Below, piece after piece: positions 1-7,555 of a stretch of DNA of 56,004 bases. The position numbers were made by a program, and so were the translations under genes. The notes below the pieces were generated by a model. It was not told the origin of the DNA, made no database searches, and saw only the letters and a program-made list of their open reading frames with translations. This DNA comes from an uncultured Clostridia bacterium. Lineage in GTDB: Bacteria > Bacillota > Clostridia > Oscillospirales > Ruminococcaceae. Position 1 is the stretch's first letter. The number at the start of each line of letters is the position of its first letter. The DNA lies in NCBI GenBank assembly GCA_947589355.1, contig CANPZC010000013.1, forward strand, positions 1-56,004. The letters run 5' to 3'.

Positions 1-672
1 GACGGAAAAGAAAGCGATTTTATTATGACGGCAACATTTCAGACTTTCCTGTCGATGGGATATATAGGAAGACTGCATCAGACGTTGGAAATACCCGACC
101 ACCTGATAATCGGCATTATGAGCTATCAAATAAACTTTGACGATGACCCCGACGAAAAAACAATTGCGGCGAGAGTAGAAAAGCTGAAAGATATTTTTCA
201 CAATGAAAATATTTACGGTACCCGAGAATACATCAATAATGTAACGGGCGTTTCCGACACAGTGAAAAGCGTGAGAGATCTTGTACTGCTGATATCTTTG
301 ATAGTGATCATTCTTATCGCGATATTGATGGAGCGTTCGTTCATTTCAAAAGAAAAAGCCGAGATCGCTCTGATGAAAGCTATCGGGTTTAAAAACGGCG
401 CAATTATGGCTCAGCACACGGGAAGATTTTTGATTGCTGTCATTTTAGCGCAGATAATTGCCGCCGCACTTTGCGTGCCTCTGCTGAAGCTGCTTATCGA
501 TCCTGTTTTCTCTTCACTTGGTGCAACGGCAGGTATCGAGTATCAATTTAACGCGCTCGAGCAGTTTGTTGTTTATCCGCTTATCATAACTGCGACAGTC
601 ATCATCAGTACGTTTTTGACTTCAATTTACACAAGGACGATCAAAGCGTCCGATACGGCAAATATCGAATAA
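1..672 (+). CDS. ABC transporter permease, FtsX-like, C-terminal part (partial at left edge)
   Basis: The reading frame is open back to the first base of the window, so the ATG at 25 is internal and the true start lies outside. What remains ends with an FtsX-type membrane domain: a helix of about 25 residues rich in Leu and Ile (near nt 280-345), the conserved follow-on 'EIALMKAIGFKNGAI', and two further hydrophobic segments before the stop. This pattern is typical of permeases of the MacB/BceB class, which move peptides or lipids or remove antibiotics from membrane targets. The ATPase gene follows immediately, then a response regulator and a kinase, an order often seen in Firmicute antimicrobial-peptide detoxification modules. 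The substrate cannot be read from this fragment. Confidence 0.85.
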   Translation, partial: DGKESDFIMTATFQTFLSMGYIGRLHQTLEIPDHLIIGIMSYQINFDDDPDEKTIAARVEKLKDIFHNENIYGTREYINNVTGVSDTVKSVRDLVLLISLIVIILIAILMERSFISKEKAEIALMKAIGFKNGAIMAQHTGRFLIAVILAQIIAAALCVPLLKLLIDPVFSSLGATAGIEYQFNALEQFVVYPLIITATVIISTFLTSIYTRTIKASDTANIE

Positions 673-687
673 ATGGGAGGACATATT

Positions 688-1446
688 ATGAATACCGTAC
701 TTGAAGTAAAAGACCTTTGCAAAACATATATCGTCAACAAACGGCAGAACAATGTGCTGCGAAACGTGAGTTTTTTCGTAAACGAGGGCGAAATGATAGG
801 AATAATGGGGCCGTCGGGTTCGGGAAAATCCACACTGCTCTACACCGTTTCGGGAATGGATAAAATGACCGCAGGAGAGGTACTGTTCAGAGGAAAAAAT
901 TTATCCGACAGCCCAGAAAATGAGCTTGCAAAAATGCGTCTTGAGGATATGGGGTTTATTTTTCAGCAGATGTACATGATGAAAAATCTCTCCGTGCTGG
1001 ACAATATAATTCTGCCTGCGGTGAAGTCCTCAAAAAAGAAAGAGAGCAACAAAGCAATTGAACAGCGTGGGCGTGAGCTTATGAAGCGGCTTGGCATTGC
1101 GGAAATTGCCGACAATGATATAAATGAAGTATCAGGCGGACAACTCCAGCGTGCGTGTATCTGCCGAAGCATGATAAACGATCCGAAGATAATTTTTGCG
1201 GACGAACCAACGGGTTCTCTCAACCGAACATCTTCGGAAGAAGTTATGGAGGAGCTTGAAAAACTCAATGCAAACGGCACAACAATGATGATAGTTACCC
1301 ACGACGTCAAGGTCGCTGCAAGATGCACAAGAGTGCTGTTCATAGTTGACGGAAACATAAAAGGGGAGTATAATACAGACAGTGAAAAAAGTATGCGTGA
1401 CAGAGAGCGCAGCTTGAATAACTGGCTTATGGAAATGGGATGGTAA
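688..1446 (+). CDS. ABC transporter ATP-binding protein (MacB/LolD/BceA-like)
   Basis: This is a complete ABC ATPase of 252 residues that should power the permease encoded just upstream. It has a Walker A motif GPSGSGKST, a Q-loop 'FIFQQMYMM', the signature VSGGQLQRA, a Walker B IIFADEPTGSLN and the H-loop 'IVTHDVKVA'. The SLN variant after Walker B is typical of the MacB/LolD/BceA subfamily. An earlier ATG at 673 lies inside the GGGAGG ribosome site (675-680); the ATG at 688 is spaced 7 nt from that site and gives the expected family N-terminus, so 688 is chosen. The gene is 15 nt from the permease and 1 nt from the response regulator, so one operon is likely. Confidence 0.93.
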   Translation: MNTVLEVKDLCKTYIVNKRQNNVLRNVSFFVNEGEMIGIMGPSGSGKSTLLYTVSGMDKMTAGEVLFRGKNLSDSPENELAKMRLEDMGFIFQQMYMMKNLSVLDNIILPAVKSSKKKESNKAIEQRGRELMKRLGIAEIADNDINEVSGGQLQRACICRSMINDPKIIFADEPTGSLNRTSSEEVMEELEKLNANGTTMMIVTHDVKVAARCTRVLFIVDGNIKGEYNTDSEKSMRDRERSLNNWLMEMGW

Positions 1447-1447
1447 A

Positions 1448-2110
1448 ATGGTCGATATTCTTCTTGTTGAAGATAATGAAGAAATATGCAGTCTGCTTGC
1501 CGATTTTCTGCGCAAAGAAAATTACACGGTGAGTATTGCAAAAACCGCTGAAAAAGCTTTGTCCTTGTATGAAAAATACGGGGCAAGGCTTGTCCTGCTT
1601 GATATAAATTTACCGGATATTGACGGCTTTTCTGTATGTGAAAAACTGCGCAGAAATGACAATGTTCCTATTATAATTATAACCGCAAGAACGGACAGGG
1701 ACGACAAGCTCAGCGGCATTTTGCTTGGTGCTGATGATTATATTGAAAAGCCGTTTGACATTGAAATTCTGCTTGCAAAAATAAAGGGTATTTTCAAGCG
1801 CAGACTTGCTCGAGACATGATCTCTGACGGCAATATAATACTTAATATTTCGGACGGAACGGTTACAAAAAACGGCATACAGACAGATCTTTCAGCAAAG
1901 GAATTTGAACTTCTGCAAATTCTTATGCAGAATAAGGGGCAGACTCTCAGCAAGGAGTTTCTGTTCAATCGTGTGTGGGGGATAGACAGCGAGTCGGAAA
2001 TGCAAACTTTGACCGTACACATAAAATATCTGCGTGAGAAGATCGAGGACGACCCACAGAAGCCCGAAAAGATAATTACTGTCTGGGGAAAAGGTTATAG
2101 GTGGTCGTGA
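1448..2110 (+). CDS. OmpR/PhoB-family response regulator
   Basis: A 220-residue two-domain regulator. The N-terminal receiver shows the acidic pocket 'VEDN', the phosphoacceptor Asp in 'LVLLDINLPDIDGF' (about residue 52), Thr in 'IIIITARTD' and Lys in 'YIEKPFD'. The C-terminal winged-helix DNA-binding domain (about 125-218) contains 'LSAKEFELLQILMQNKGQ' and ends with 'TVWGKGYRWS', both typical of the family. The gene starts 1 nt after the ABC ATPase stop and its stop overlaps the start of the kinase gene, so it should be co-transcribed with its partner kinase and probably controls the adjacent ABC transporter. The target promoter lies outside the window. Confidence 0.94.
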   Translation: MVDILLVEDNEEICSLLADFLRKENYTVSIAKTAEKALSLYEKYGARLVLLDINLPDIDGFSVCEKLRRNDNVPIIIITARTDRDDKLSGILLGADDYIEKPFDIEILLAKIKGIFKRRLARDMISDGNIILNISDGTVTKNGIQTDLSAKEFELLQILMQNKGQTLSKEFLFNRVWGIDSESEMQTLTVHIKYLREKIEDDPQKPEKIITVWGKGYRWS

Positions 2111-3333
2111 TGAAAAGTTATGATAAGATAATTGCATTGTTCGTGCTTGCTTTTGCCGTAATTACGGGCGCGGCTAATATTTTTCTGCATATGAACAACA
2201 CAAATAATACAGGGCTTTTCAAGGTAGAAGTCAACCGTGTAGTGCAGGAGCTTGAAAACGGGAACGAGGTCGCTCTTGACAATTATCAGACGATAGCAGG
2301 CGTATCCGACGATCAAAATGACAGACTTTTTAATTCGGAAGATATTTATGTTATTCGTGAAGTAAACGGCAGGTTGTACCGCATTGAATACAAAGAAGAT
2401 ATTCAGAGCAGCGGCATTTTATTTCATGCGAATATTATTTTGGTATTGATATTTTTGACCACGTTCGGCATTTTACTGTATATCAGGCAGGCGATCATCA
2501 AACCCTTTCACAAAATAAGCGAAATTCCGTATATGCTTGCCAAGGGCAATTTAAACTTACCGCTGAAAGAAACAAAAAGCCGTTATTTCGGGAAATTCAT
2601 CTGGGGACTTGATATGCTGCGTGAGGAGCTGGAACGTTCGCGGCAGCAGGAATTTGAGCGTGCCAAACGTGAGAAAACCGCCATGCTGTCCATTTCGCAC
2701 GACATCAAAACACCGCTTGCGGCAATAAAATTATATGCAAAAGCGATCGCCGACAATTTGTATTCAGATGAGGAAAAACAACGCGCTTCTGCGGAAAACA
2801 TAAGTATCAAAGCAGACGAAATAGAACGTTATGTCAGAGAATTGACGAGCAAATTAAACAGCGATTTTATGGTGTTTCATACGGAGCCTGAAGAGGTCTA
2901 TCTTTCTTCCGTGCTTGACAGGATAAAAGCGTATTATTCCGAAAAGCTGCGATCGCTCGGTACAGATCTTGTTATAGAAAATTACACGAATTGTCTGCTT
3001 TTTTGCGATCCCGAACGTATAGAAGAAGTCCTGCAAAATATCATGGAAAATGCTATAAAATACGGCGATGGAAAAACGATACGCATAGATATTTCCGAGG
3101 AAGAGGACTGCATTCTGATAACCGTATCCAACAGCGGCTGTACACTGCCAAGCACTGAACTTTCTCATATTTTTGATAGTTTTTGGAGAGGCTCTAATGT
3201 AGGGAACCAAGGCGGCAACGGATTAGGGCTTTATATCTGCCGCCGCTTGATGAACGAAATGAACGGTGACATTTTTGCGCAAATCCGTAATGATACAATG
3301 CGCGTGACTGTTGTCTGTCATAAATTCTCGTGA
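2110..3333 (+). CDS. Sensor histidine kinase (HisKA type), partner of the OmpR regulator
   Basis: A 407-residue membrane kinase. One membrane helix lies near residues 5-25 and a second near 105-125, with a short extracytoplasmic loop of about 80 residues between them. The dimerisation/phosphoacceptor box is 'SISHDIKTPLAAIKLYAKA'; the ATPase part has the N-box 'NIMENAIKYGDG' and the G-box 'GGNGLGLYICRRLM'. The start at 2110 (TGATG overlap with the regulator stop) has AGGTGG five bases upstream, which is better than the in-frame GTG at 2101. The loop is larger than in the BceS class proper, so direct ligand sensing is possible. Gene order implies phosphotransfer to the regulator encoded immediately before it. 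Confidence 0.92.
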   Translation: MKSYDKIIALFVLAFAVITGAANIFLHMNNTNNTGLFKVEVNRVVQELENGNEVALDNYQTIAGVSDDQNDRLFNSEDIYVIREVNGRLYRIEYKEDIQSSGILFHANIILVLIFLTTFGILLYIRQAIIKPFHKISEIPYMLAKGNLNLPLKETKSRYFGKFIWGLDMLREELERSRQQEFERAKREKTAMLSISHDIKTPLAAIKLYAKAIADNLYSDEEKQRASAENISIKADEIERYVRELTSKLNSDFMVFHTEPEEVYLSSVLDRIKAYYSEKLRSLGTDLVIENYTNCLLFCDPERIEEVLQNIMENAIKYGDGKTIRIDISEEEDCILITVSNSGCTLPSTELSHIFDSFWRGSNVGNQGGNGLGLYICRRLMNEMNGDIFAQIRNDTMRVTVVCHKFS

Positions 3334-3347
3334 TAATTTAAATCATC

Positions 3348-3376
3348 TTGCAATCCGGCGGCAATTATGGTACAAT
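3348..3376 (+). promoter_or_regulatory. Sigma-A promoter for the LytTR/GHKL operon
   Basis: A -35 TTGCAA (3348-3353) and a -10 TACAAT (3371-3376) are separated by 17 bp. They lie 42 bp upstream of the response regulator start, which has its own GAGGTGA ribosome site. The downstream two-component pair is therefore transcribed separately from the first module. Confidence 0.6.
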
Positions 3377-3418
3377 ATAATTTAACGCATTAAATTGTTT
3401 AAATATGAGGTGATTATT

Positions 3419-4114
3419 ATGAATATTGCTATCGTTGATGATGAACCTGTTTTCTTGAAACAACTTCATAACAGATTAAGAGAAATAAAGATACCCGATT
3501 GTGTAATACATGAATTTACAAGCGGAAGAGAACTATTGAGCAGCTACGTCAAGGGAATGTATGAGGTTATTATACTTGATGTTGAAATGCCCGATCTGAA
3601 TGGGTTGCAGACTGCGGAAAGGATCAGACATATAGATGATTCTGTCATTATTTCTTTTCTGACGAATTATGCAGAATTTGCTGTTCAGGGCTATGATGTA
3701 GGCGCTTTCCGATACATTCTGAAAAGCCAGCCGGACTATATGTACAACAAGCAGCTGAACTCTATTATTGATGAGTGTCAACAGAGATTCAGAACTTTTA
3801 CTTTCAGCAATAAAAACCTGTCATTCAAGTTCAGACTGACTGATATTCTTTATTTTGAGGGTCACAGAAGAAAGGTATCGCTTTTCACAATAAACGGAGA
3901 ATTAGAGTATAGCGGCGATTTTTCGGCTGTGTGCGGAGAACTGTTAAAATATAATTTTGCCGTTATAAACCGTGGGATACTTGTAAATCTCGAACATATA
4001 CAAAACATAACAAAGTATGATGTTGTCTTGACGAACGGCAAAAAGATCCCTATAGGAAAAACGTATAAAGATGACGTAGTTTCTAAATATCTTAATTATG
4101 CAGCAGGGAGATAG
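3419..4114 (+). CDS. LytTR-family response regulator (AgrA/LytR-like)
   Basis: A 231-residue regulator with an N-terminal receiver ('IVDDEP' acidic pocket, phosphoacceptor in 'VIILDVEMPDLNGL', 'FLTNYAEFAVQGYDVGAFRYILK') and a C-terminal LytTR DNA-binding domain from about residue 130 ('DILYFEGHRRKVSLFT', 'FAVINRGILVNLEHIQNI'). LytTR domains bind imperfect 9-bp direct repeats separated by about 12 bp. Such a repeat is present at 5422-5451 downstream of the kinase gene, making that promoter a candidate target. The upstream TTG at 3395 is rejected because GAGGTGA sits six bases before the ATG at 3419. It is followed after 5 nt by a GHKL kinase, as in agr-like quorum sensing. Confidence 0.93.
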   Translation: MNIAIVDDEPVFLKQLHNRLREIKIPDCVIHEFTSGRELLSSYVKGMYEVIILDVEMPDLNGLQTAERIRHIDDSVIISFLTNYAEFAVQGYDVGAFRYILKSQPDYMYNKQLNSIIDECQQRFRTFTFSNKNLSFKFRLTDILYFEGHRRKVSLFTINGELEYSGDFSAVCGELLKYNFAVINRGILVNLEHIQNITKYDVVLTNGKKIPIGKTYKDDVVSKYLNYAAGR

Positions 4115-4119
4115 CCGAC

Positions 4120-5400
4120 ATGGACATACTAATTGAAAACATCATCGAGATAGTCAACGTATCTATAGAACTGCTGCTGGTGTTCCTGTTCTTTTCTCTG
4201 CTTAGCAAACGAAAAGTCGGCAAAATAGTTACTACAGTTGTATATCTTATTTCTGTGGCAAGTCTGTCGGCTATAATTTTGTTGACCGATAATGTTTTAG
4301 TCAACCTTTTATCAACTATTATTATAGTCTGCCTGATATCCGTTATCTGTTTTGATGATACCGTCAGCCATAAAGTATTCTGGAATGTCTTGTTTTTGTT
4401 GATAATATCGGTTTCAGAACCTATTGTTATAGGAATACTTTGTATTGCGAATATGGGTGCGCCGCAAGACTTCTTAGAGCCCGGTTTAGGTCGTTATCTT
4501 GGAATGGTGGGCACTAATATAATCTATCTGTGGCTTATAGGTCTGCTGCACCGCATTATAAATAAAAGACTTCGTGAATTGCCGATAAAGTATTGGATAC
4601 TGATAATAGCTATTCCTATCATAAGTATTTTTCTTTTGCAGACAATACTTGACGGATTTGTCGGCAGCAGCAACTACAGTTACGTTTCTTTAGGCGTTTC
4701 TCTTTCCGGTATAATATTTATAAATATTGCTATGTTCAATTTTTTTGAAAGCTATGAAGATAAGATAAAAATAAATTATCTGGAAACCATGAAACAGCAA
4801 GAGCAGGAAAATTACAAACTGCTGACTCTGACATATAACCAGGTAAGAGAGTTTAAACACGATATAGAAAATCAATTTTTAGTTTTGAGCGATATGTTGG
4901 AAAACAATGATATTGCCTCTGCTAAAGAGTATATCGTCAAGCTGGATTCATTTGTAAAGTATGCGAACAGACTTTGCTATACAGGCAATAATGCTGTCGA
5001 TTCTATAGTAAATATCAAAGGTTCTCTCGCCCGGTCATACGGCATAGAGTTTATTTGCAAAGTCAATATCATAACCGGTATCAAAGCCGACGAATTAGAA
5101 CTTTGCCGTATAATAGGAAACGGTCTTGACAATGCAATAGAGGGCTGCCAAAGGGTATCTGATCCTAAAAAACATATTATGATAAGTATAACAGAGGATA
5201 GAGAGAAGCTGTTTATAGTAATTACTAACACTTCGGAGAAAGTAGATACTTCATCGTTGTTATCAAGTAAAAAAGACAGCGGACTTCACGGCGTAGGAAT
5301 AAGCAGTATAAGGTCATCGGTCGACAGACTTGGGGGATTGGTAAAATTCGATCATGAGGACGGAGTATTTGAACTTAATGTAATGATCCCTAATTGTTGA
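4120..5400 (+). CDS. GHKL-domain sensor histidine kinase (AgrC-like)
   Basis: A 426-residue kinase with about six hydrophobic membrane segments in the first 210 residues, then a cytoplasmic catalytic part. The phosphoacceptor region reads 'REFKHDIENQFLVLSDML', the N-box 'GNGLDNAIEGCQ' and the G-box 'GLHGVGISSIRSSVDRLGG', the arrangement of AgrC-type peptide receptors. It is translated from ATG 4120 behind GCAGGGAG. The partner LytTR regulator is directly upstream. Family knowledge says such kinases sense cyclic peptides or peptide bacteriocins; the ligand here is unknown, and the only agr-like export gene nearby appears broken (5529-5639). Confidence 0.92.
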   Translation: MDILIENIIEIVNVSIELLLVFLFFSLLSKRKVGKIVTTVVYLISVASLSAIILLTDNVLVNLLSTIIIVCLISVICFDDTVSHKVFWNVLFLLIISVSEPIVIGILCIANMGAPQDFLEPGLGRYLGMVGTNIIYLWLIGLLHRIINKRLRELPIKYWILIIAIPIISIFLLQTILDGFVGSSNYSYVSLGVSLSGIIFINIAMFNFFESYEDKIKINYLETMKQQEQENYKLLTLTYNQVREFKHDIENQFLVLSDMLENNDIASAKEYIVKLDSFVKYANRLCYTGNNAVDSIVNIKGSLARSYGIEFICKVNIITGIKADELELCRIIGNGLDNAIEGCQRVSDPKKHIMISITEDREKLFIVITNTSEKVDTSSLLSSKKDSGLHGVGISSIRSSVDRLGGLVKFDHEDGVFELNVMIPNC

Positions 5401-5421
5401 TTAGCTTAACAAAATGCGCTT

Positions 5422-5451
5422 TCAGTACAGGAAAGCGACATTTCGGTACAC
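5422..5451 (+). promoter_or_regulatory. Candidate LytTR binding site (9-N12-9 direct repeat)
   Basis: TCAGTACAG (5422-5430) and TCGGTACAC (5443-5451) are imperfect direct repeats with exactly 12 bp between them, 21 bp start to start. This is the layout used by AgrA/LytTR regulators. The site lies 26 bp upstream of a strong -35 box. The first copy also sits in the loop of a small hairpin (CGCTTTC 5417-5423 with GAAAGCG 5431-5437), which may instead be a weak terminator for the kinase gene. Confidence 0.5.
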
Positions 5452-5477
5452 TTTGCGGCACTTTTGTGTAAAGCCTA

Positions 5478-5506
5478 TTGAAAATATTTCCGATGTGTGC
5501 TATAAT
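5478..5506 (+). promoter_or_regulatory. Strong extended -10 sigma-A promoter
   Basis: -35 TTGAAA (5478-5483), 17-bp spacer, -10 TATAAT (5501-5506) with an upstream TGC giving an extended -10. It directs transcription into the agrB-like remnant and the two downstream secreted-protein genes. Its position behind the direct repeat suggests control by the LytTR regulator. Confidence 0.75.
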
Positions 5507-5528
5507 TTTTGCAGGAGGTAATTCAGAA

Positions 5529-5639
5529 ATGATTTCCAAACTTGCGAAAAACATAGCACACTTTTTTGTAATTCAAAATATAACAGATGGATCGAAAGAG
5601 GTTATATATGCTTATGGCATGGAACTGTTGGTATGGTGA
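5529..5639 (+). pseudogene. agrB-like N-terminal remnant (36 codons)
   Basis: A short frame with AGGAGG ten bases before its ATG reads MISKLAKNIAHFFVIQNITD, continues with '..VIYAYGMELLVW' and stops at TGA 5637-5639. The pattern of an amphipathic N-terminus ('IA.FFV..NI') followed by 'Y.YG.ELL' resembles the start of AgrB, the membrane protease that matures autoinducing peptides in clostridial agr loci. A normal AgrB has about 190-210 residues with several membrane helices; none follow here, and no agrD-like gene is visible. I read it as a truncated agrB left behind by deletion, next to intact AgrA/AgrC-like genes. It could alternatively be a short leader peptide. The similarity is judged from memory of the family. 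Confidence 0.55.
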
Positions 5640-5645
5640 CATTAT

Positions 5646-6188
5646 ATGAGAAAAATAAAAATATTGGTGCTTGCTGCATCATTGACTTTGCTTTTGGTAG
5701 GCTGCGGCGCGATCAGAGTAAATGTAAAGAAAGAAGTAAATAAGACGGTAGAAGAATTGTTTGGCTATTTGAGCAAAGACGACACAGAGAGTATAAAAAA
5801 TATGTTCTGTACTATCGTTTCGGAAAGCGATGACTTTGATGAAGAACTTTCAAAGGCTGTCGAGTTTTTTGAAGGTGAAGTTACTTCATATGACATTACA
5901 GCCATAGGAAGTGATGAGAAAACCGAACGCGGCAAAACAATGCAGCTTCATGTTTCGCCTTATATCTGGGACATTGAAACATCTGCCGGAAAAAGTTATA
6001 AGATCAGATATTATGCATATATCGTAAATTCAGATAATGCACAATACGTTGGTATATCTGAAATTGATATAGAATGTGCCGACGGCGATACTTTCAAATT
6101 AGGAGATTTCTATTTGGCTAACCCTGACGAAAAGCGTGCGGCAATCGGAATGGGTGTTTTGGAAGAGGAAACTTCGGAGGAAAGTTAA
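5646..6188 (+). CDS. Lipoprotein, DUF5104-like
   Basis: A 180-residue protein with a clear lipoprotein signal peptide: Lys-rich start, hydrophobic stretch, lipobox LLVGC with Cys at about residue 19. The mature part contains 'VEELFGYLSKDDTESIKNMF' and 'AVEFFEGEVTSYD', the pattern of the small surface lipoproteins grouped as DUF5104 in Firmicutes; their function is not known. The gene begins 6 nt after the agrB-like remnant and shares its promoter, so it may have inherited an agr-type control region. It abuts the next gene directly (stop TAA, then ATG). Confidence 0.75.
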   Translation: MRKIKILVLAASLTLLLVGCGAIRVNVKKEVNKTVEELFGYLSKDDTESIKNMFCTIVSESDDFDEELSKAVEFFEGEVTSYDITAIGSDEKTERGKTMQLHVSPYIWDIETSAGKSYKIRYYAYIVNSDNAQYVGISEIDIECADGDTFKLGDFYLANPDEKRAAIGMGVLEEETSEES

Positions 6189-7316
6189 ATGAAAAAGCGT
6201 ATAATTTCAATACTGCTGGCGGCGGTGATGGGAACTGTAGCAGTGGGCTGTGTTTGTTTTATTATCAGGCAAAAAAATTCCGAAGATCTTAATGTATCGG
6301 TTACTGTAAATGAAATAAACGAAAACAGTTATGCGGCTTACACTAAAAATACTATAGTGCTTCAAGACGAAAACGGCAGTTATTATCAAGTAAAAGATGA
6401 CGGTCTATACCTGTTTTCGGAGGAGCACTCATCGTTTGAAGATAAAGTTATAGATAGGGGCGGCGTGATACTTGCTCAATATGGCGGCGGCTTATTTGCA
6501 CTGTCTGACGGGCAGGCTGTTTATTTATATGATACGTTATACCATTTCATAAGCCAAAAGCAGGCCGAGGGGAAGATAGAAAACATTTTCATAACAAACG
6601 GCAGCTTATATGTAAAAAGCGTATATGAAGATATGAGTACAGCCGTTTTGCAATATAATGTACCCAACCTGACAATCAAGCAGAAATCTGATGCGGCGCG
6701 ATCTTCCGAATATACCTATACTGAAAGCGATAACTGCCAGACTATTCTCGGCAGTGAAAATAATATTTTGGCGATTTGTAAAAACGGTTCGTTCATGTTT
6801 GGGTCAGCGCCTTTATTTGTGTATGAAAATTGTGTTTATCAGATAAGGCGTGATGATAACGCTGACGGCGAAACAATTGAAATAACAGGCGGCGGCAAAA
6901 CAGAACGCTTTGATATGCCGCAAAGTAAAGAGCCTGCAAGGAATATCATGCTATGCGGTGATTTGTTGTTAATACTTGGTGTGCGATCGGGGAGAGGGGA
7001 CGAGTCGTATTCTTCTGATCTGAACACACATCAATATGACGTTCTGACTGTGTATGATATGAAAACTAAAGAGGCTAAGAATTTTAAGACCCAAAAAGGT
7101 GAGAAAATCATCTATGCGGACGAGGACAATATAATTACACACTATAAAAACAGCTGCATTACTTATTCGATCGTTGACTTCAAAAAAGTAAAAGAGAAAA
7201 CGATGGATAAGCTCAAAAGCGGCGGAAGCTATGTTTTCACGGTATGCGGAGAGTATATTTGGTTATTTGATGAGGGCTCGGGAGAGCTTGTTGAAAAAAT
7301 TCCTGTCGGTGAGTAG
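6189..7316 (+). CDS. Membrane-anchored or lipoprotein of unknown function, possible beta-propeller
   Basis: A 375-residue protein of no recognised family. Residues 5-25 form a hydrophobic export signal or anchor; 'VAVGC' at the end of it could serve as a lipobox but is followed by more hydrophobic residues, so an uncleaved anchor is equally likely. The rest has recurring short strands of the type 'NSLYV', 'YQIRRDD', 'DLLLILG' and 'VLTVYDMKTKEAKNF', which suggests a WD/PQQ-like propeller, as seen in many extracellular clostridial proteins. It starts right after the DUF5104-like gene and is probably in the same transcript downstream of the candidate LytTR-controlled promoter. Confidence 0.7.
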   Translation: MKKRIISILLAAVMGTVAVGCVCFIIRQKNSEDLNVSVTVNEINENSYAAYTKNTIVLQDENGSYYQVKDDGLYLFSEEHSSFEDKVIDRGGVILAQYGGGLFALSDGQAVYLYDTLYHFISQKQAEGKIENIFITNGSLYVKSVYEDMSTAVLQYNVPNLTIKQKSDAARSSEYTYTESDNCQTILGSENNILAICKNGSFMFGSAPLFVYENCVYQIRRDDNADGETIEITGGGKTERFDMPQSKEPARNIMLCGDLLLILGVRSGRGDESYSSDLNTHQYDVLTVYDMKTKEAKNFKTQKGEKIIYADEDNIITHYKNSCITYSIVDFKKVKEKTMDKLKSGGSYVFTVCGEYIWLFDEGSGELVEKIPVGE

Positions 7317-7384
7317 TTTTATAACAATTAAGGTGAAAAATAAATTATCTTATTGAAGTTGTGCTGATATAAGAGAGGCATACG

Positions 7385-7425
7385 GAAGATAAGGCGTTTT
7401 CGAGAATGGCGGCTTATCTTCAGAA
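7385..7425 (+). terminator. Possible terminator hairpin after the surface-protein operon
   Basis: GAAGATAAG (7385-7393) pairs with CTTATCTTC (7413-7421), and a T-rich stretch follows after a few bases. The loop of 19 nt is long for an intrinsic terminator, so this is only a modest call. Confidence 0.35.
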
Positions 7426-7441
7426 ATTTTTCCAAAGAGTA

Positions 7442-7470
7442 TTGACAAACAAAAAATTTAGTGGTACAAT
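7442..7470 (+). promoter_or_regulatory. Sigma-A promoter of the ATP-grasp operon
   Basis: TTGACA (7442-7447) and TACAAT (7465-7470) with a 17-bp spacer predict a start near 7477. The five following genes are closely spaced and have no other obvious promoter. Confidence 0.75.
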
Positions 7471-7490
7471 AAAATTATGAAGAAAGCAAA

Positions 7491-7523
7491 GGCGCTTCTC
7501 CCTTAATGGGGGCGGCGCTTTTT
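7491..7523 (+). terminator. Terminator-like hairpin in the leader of the ATP-grasp operon
   Basis: About 14 nt after the predicted transcription start, GCGC with CTCCC (7492-7502) can pair with GGGGG and GCGC (7508-7518), followed directly by TTTTT. This is the shape of an intrinsic terminator between promoter and first gene, so it may attenuate the operon or end a very short RNA. Confidence 0.45.
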
Positions 7524-7555
7524 ATTTTGCAAAATTTCTGACAGGAGTGAGTAAA

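Noticed and set aside
5401-5529. A riboswitch or T-box in the leader after the GHKL kinase gene
   Set aside because: The region shows a promoter, a direct repeat and one small hairpin; no T-box sequence or known aptamer pattern is visible.
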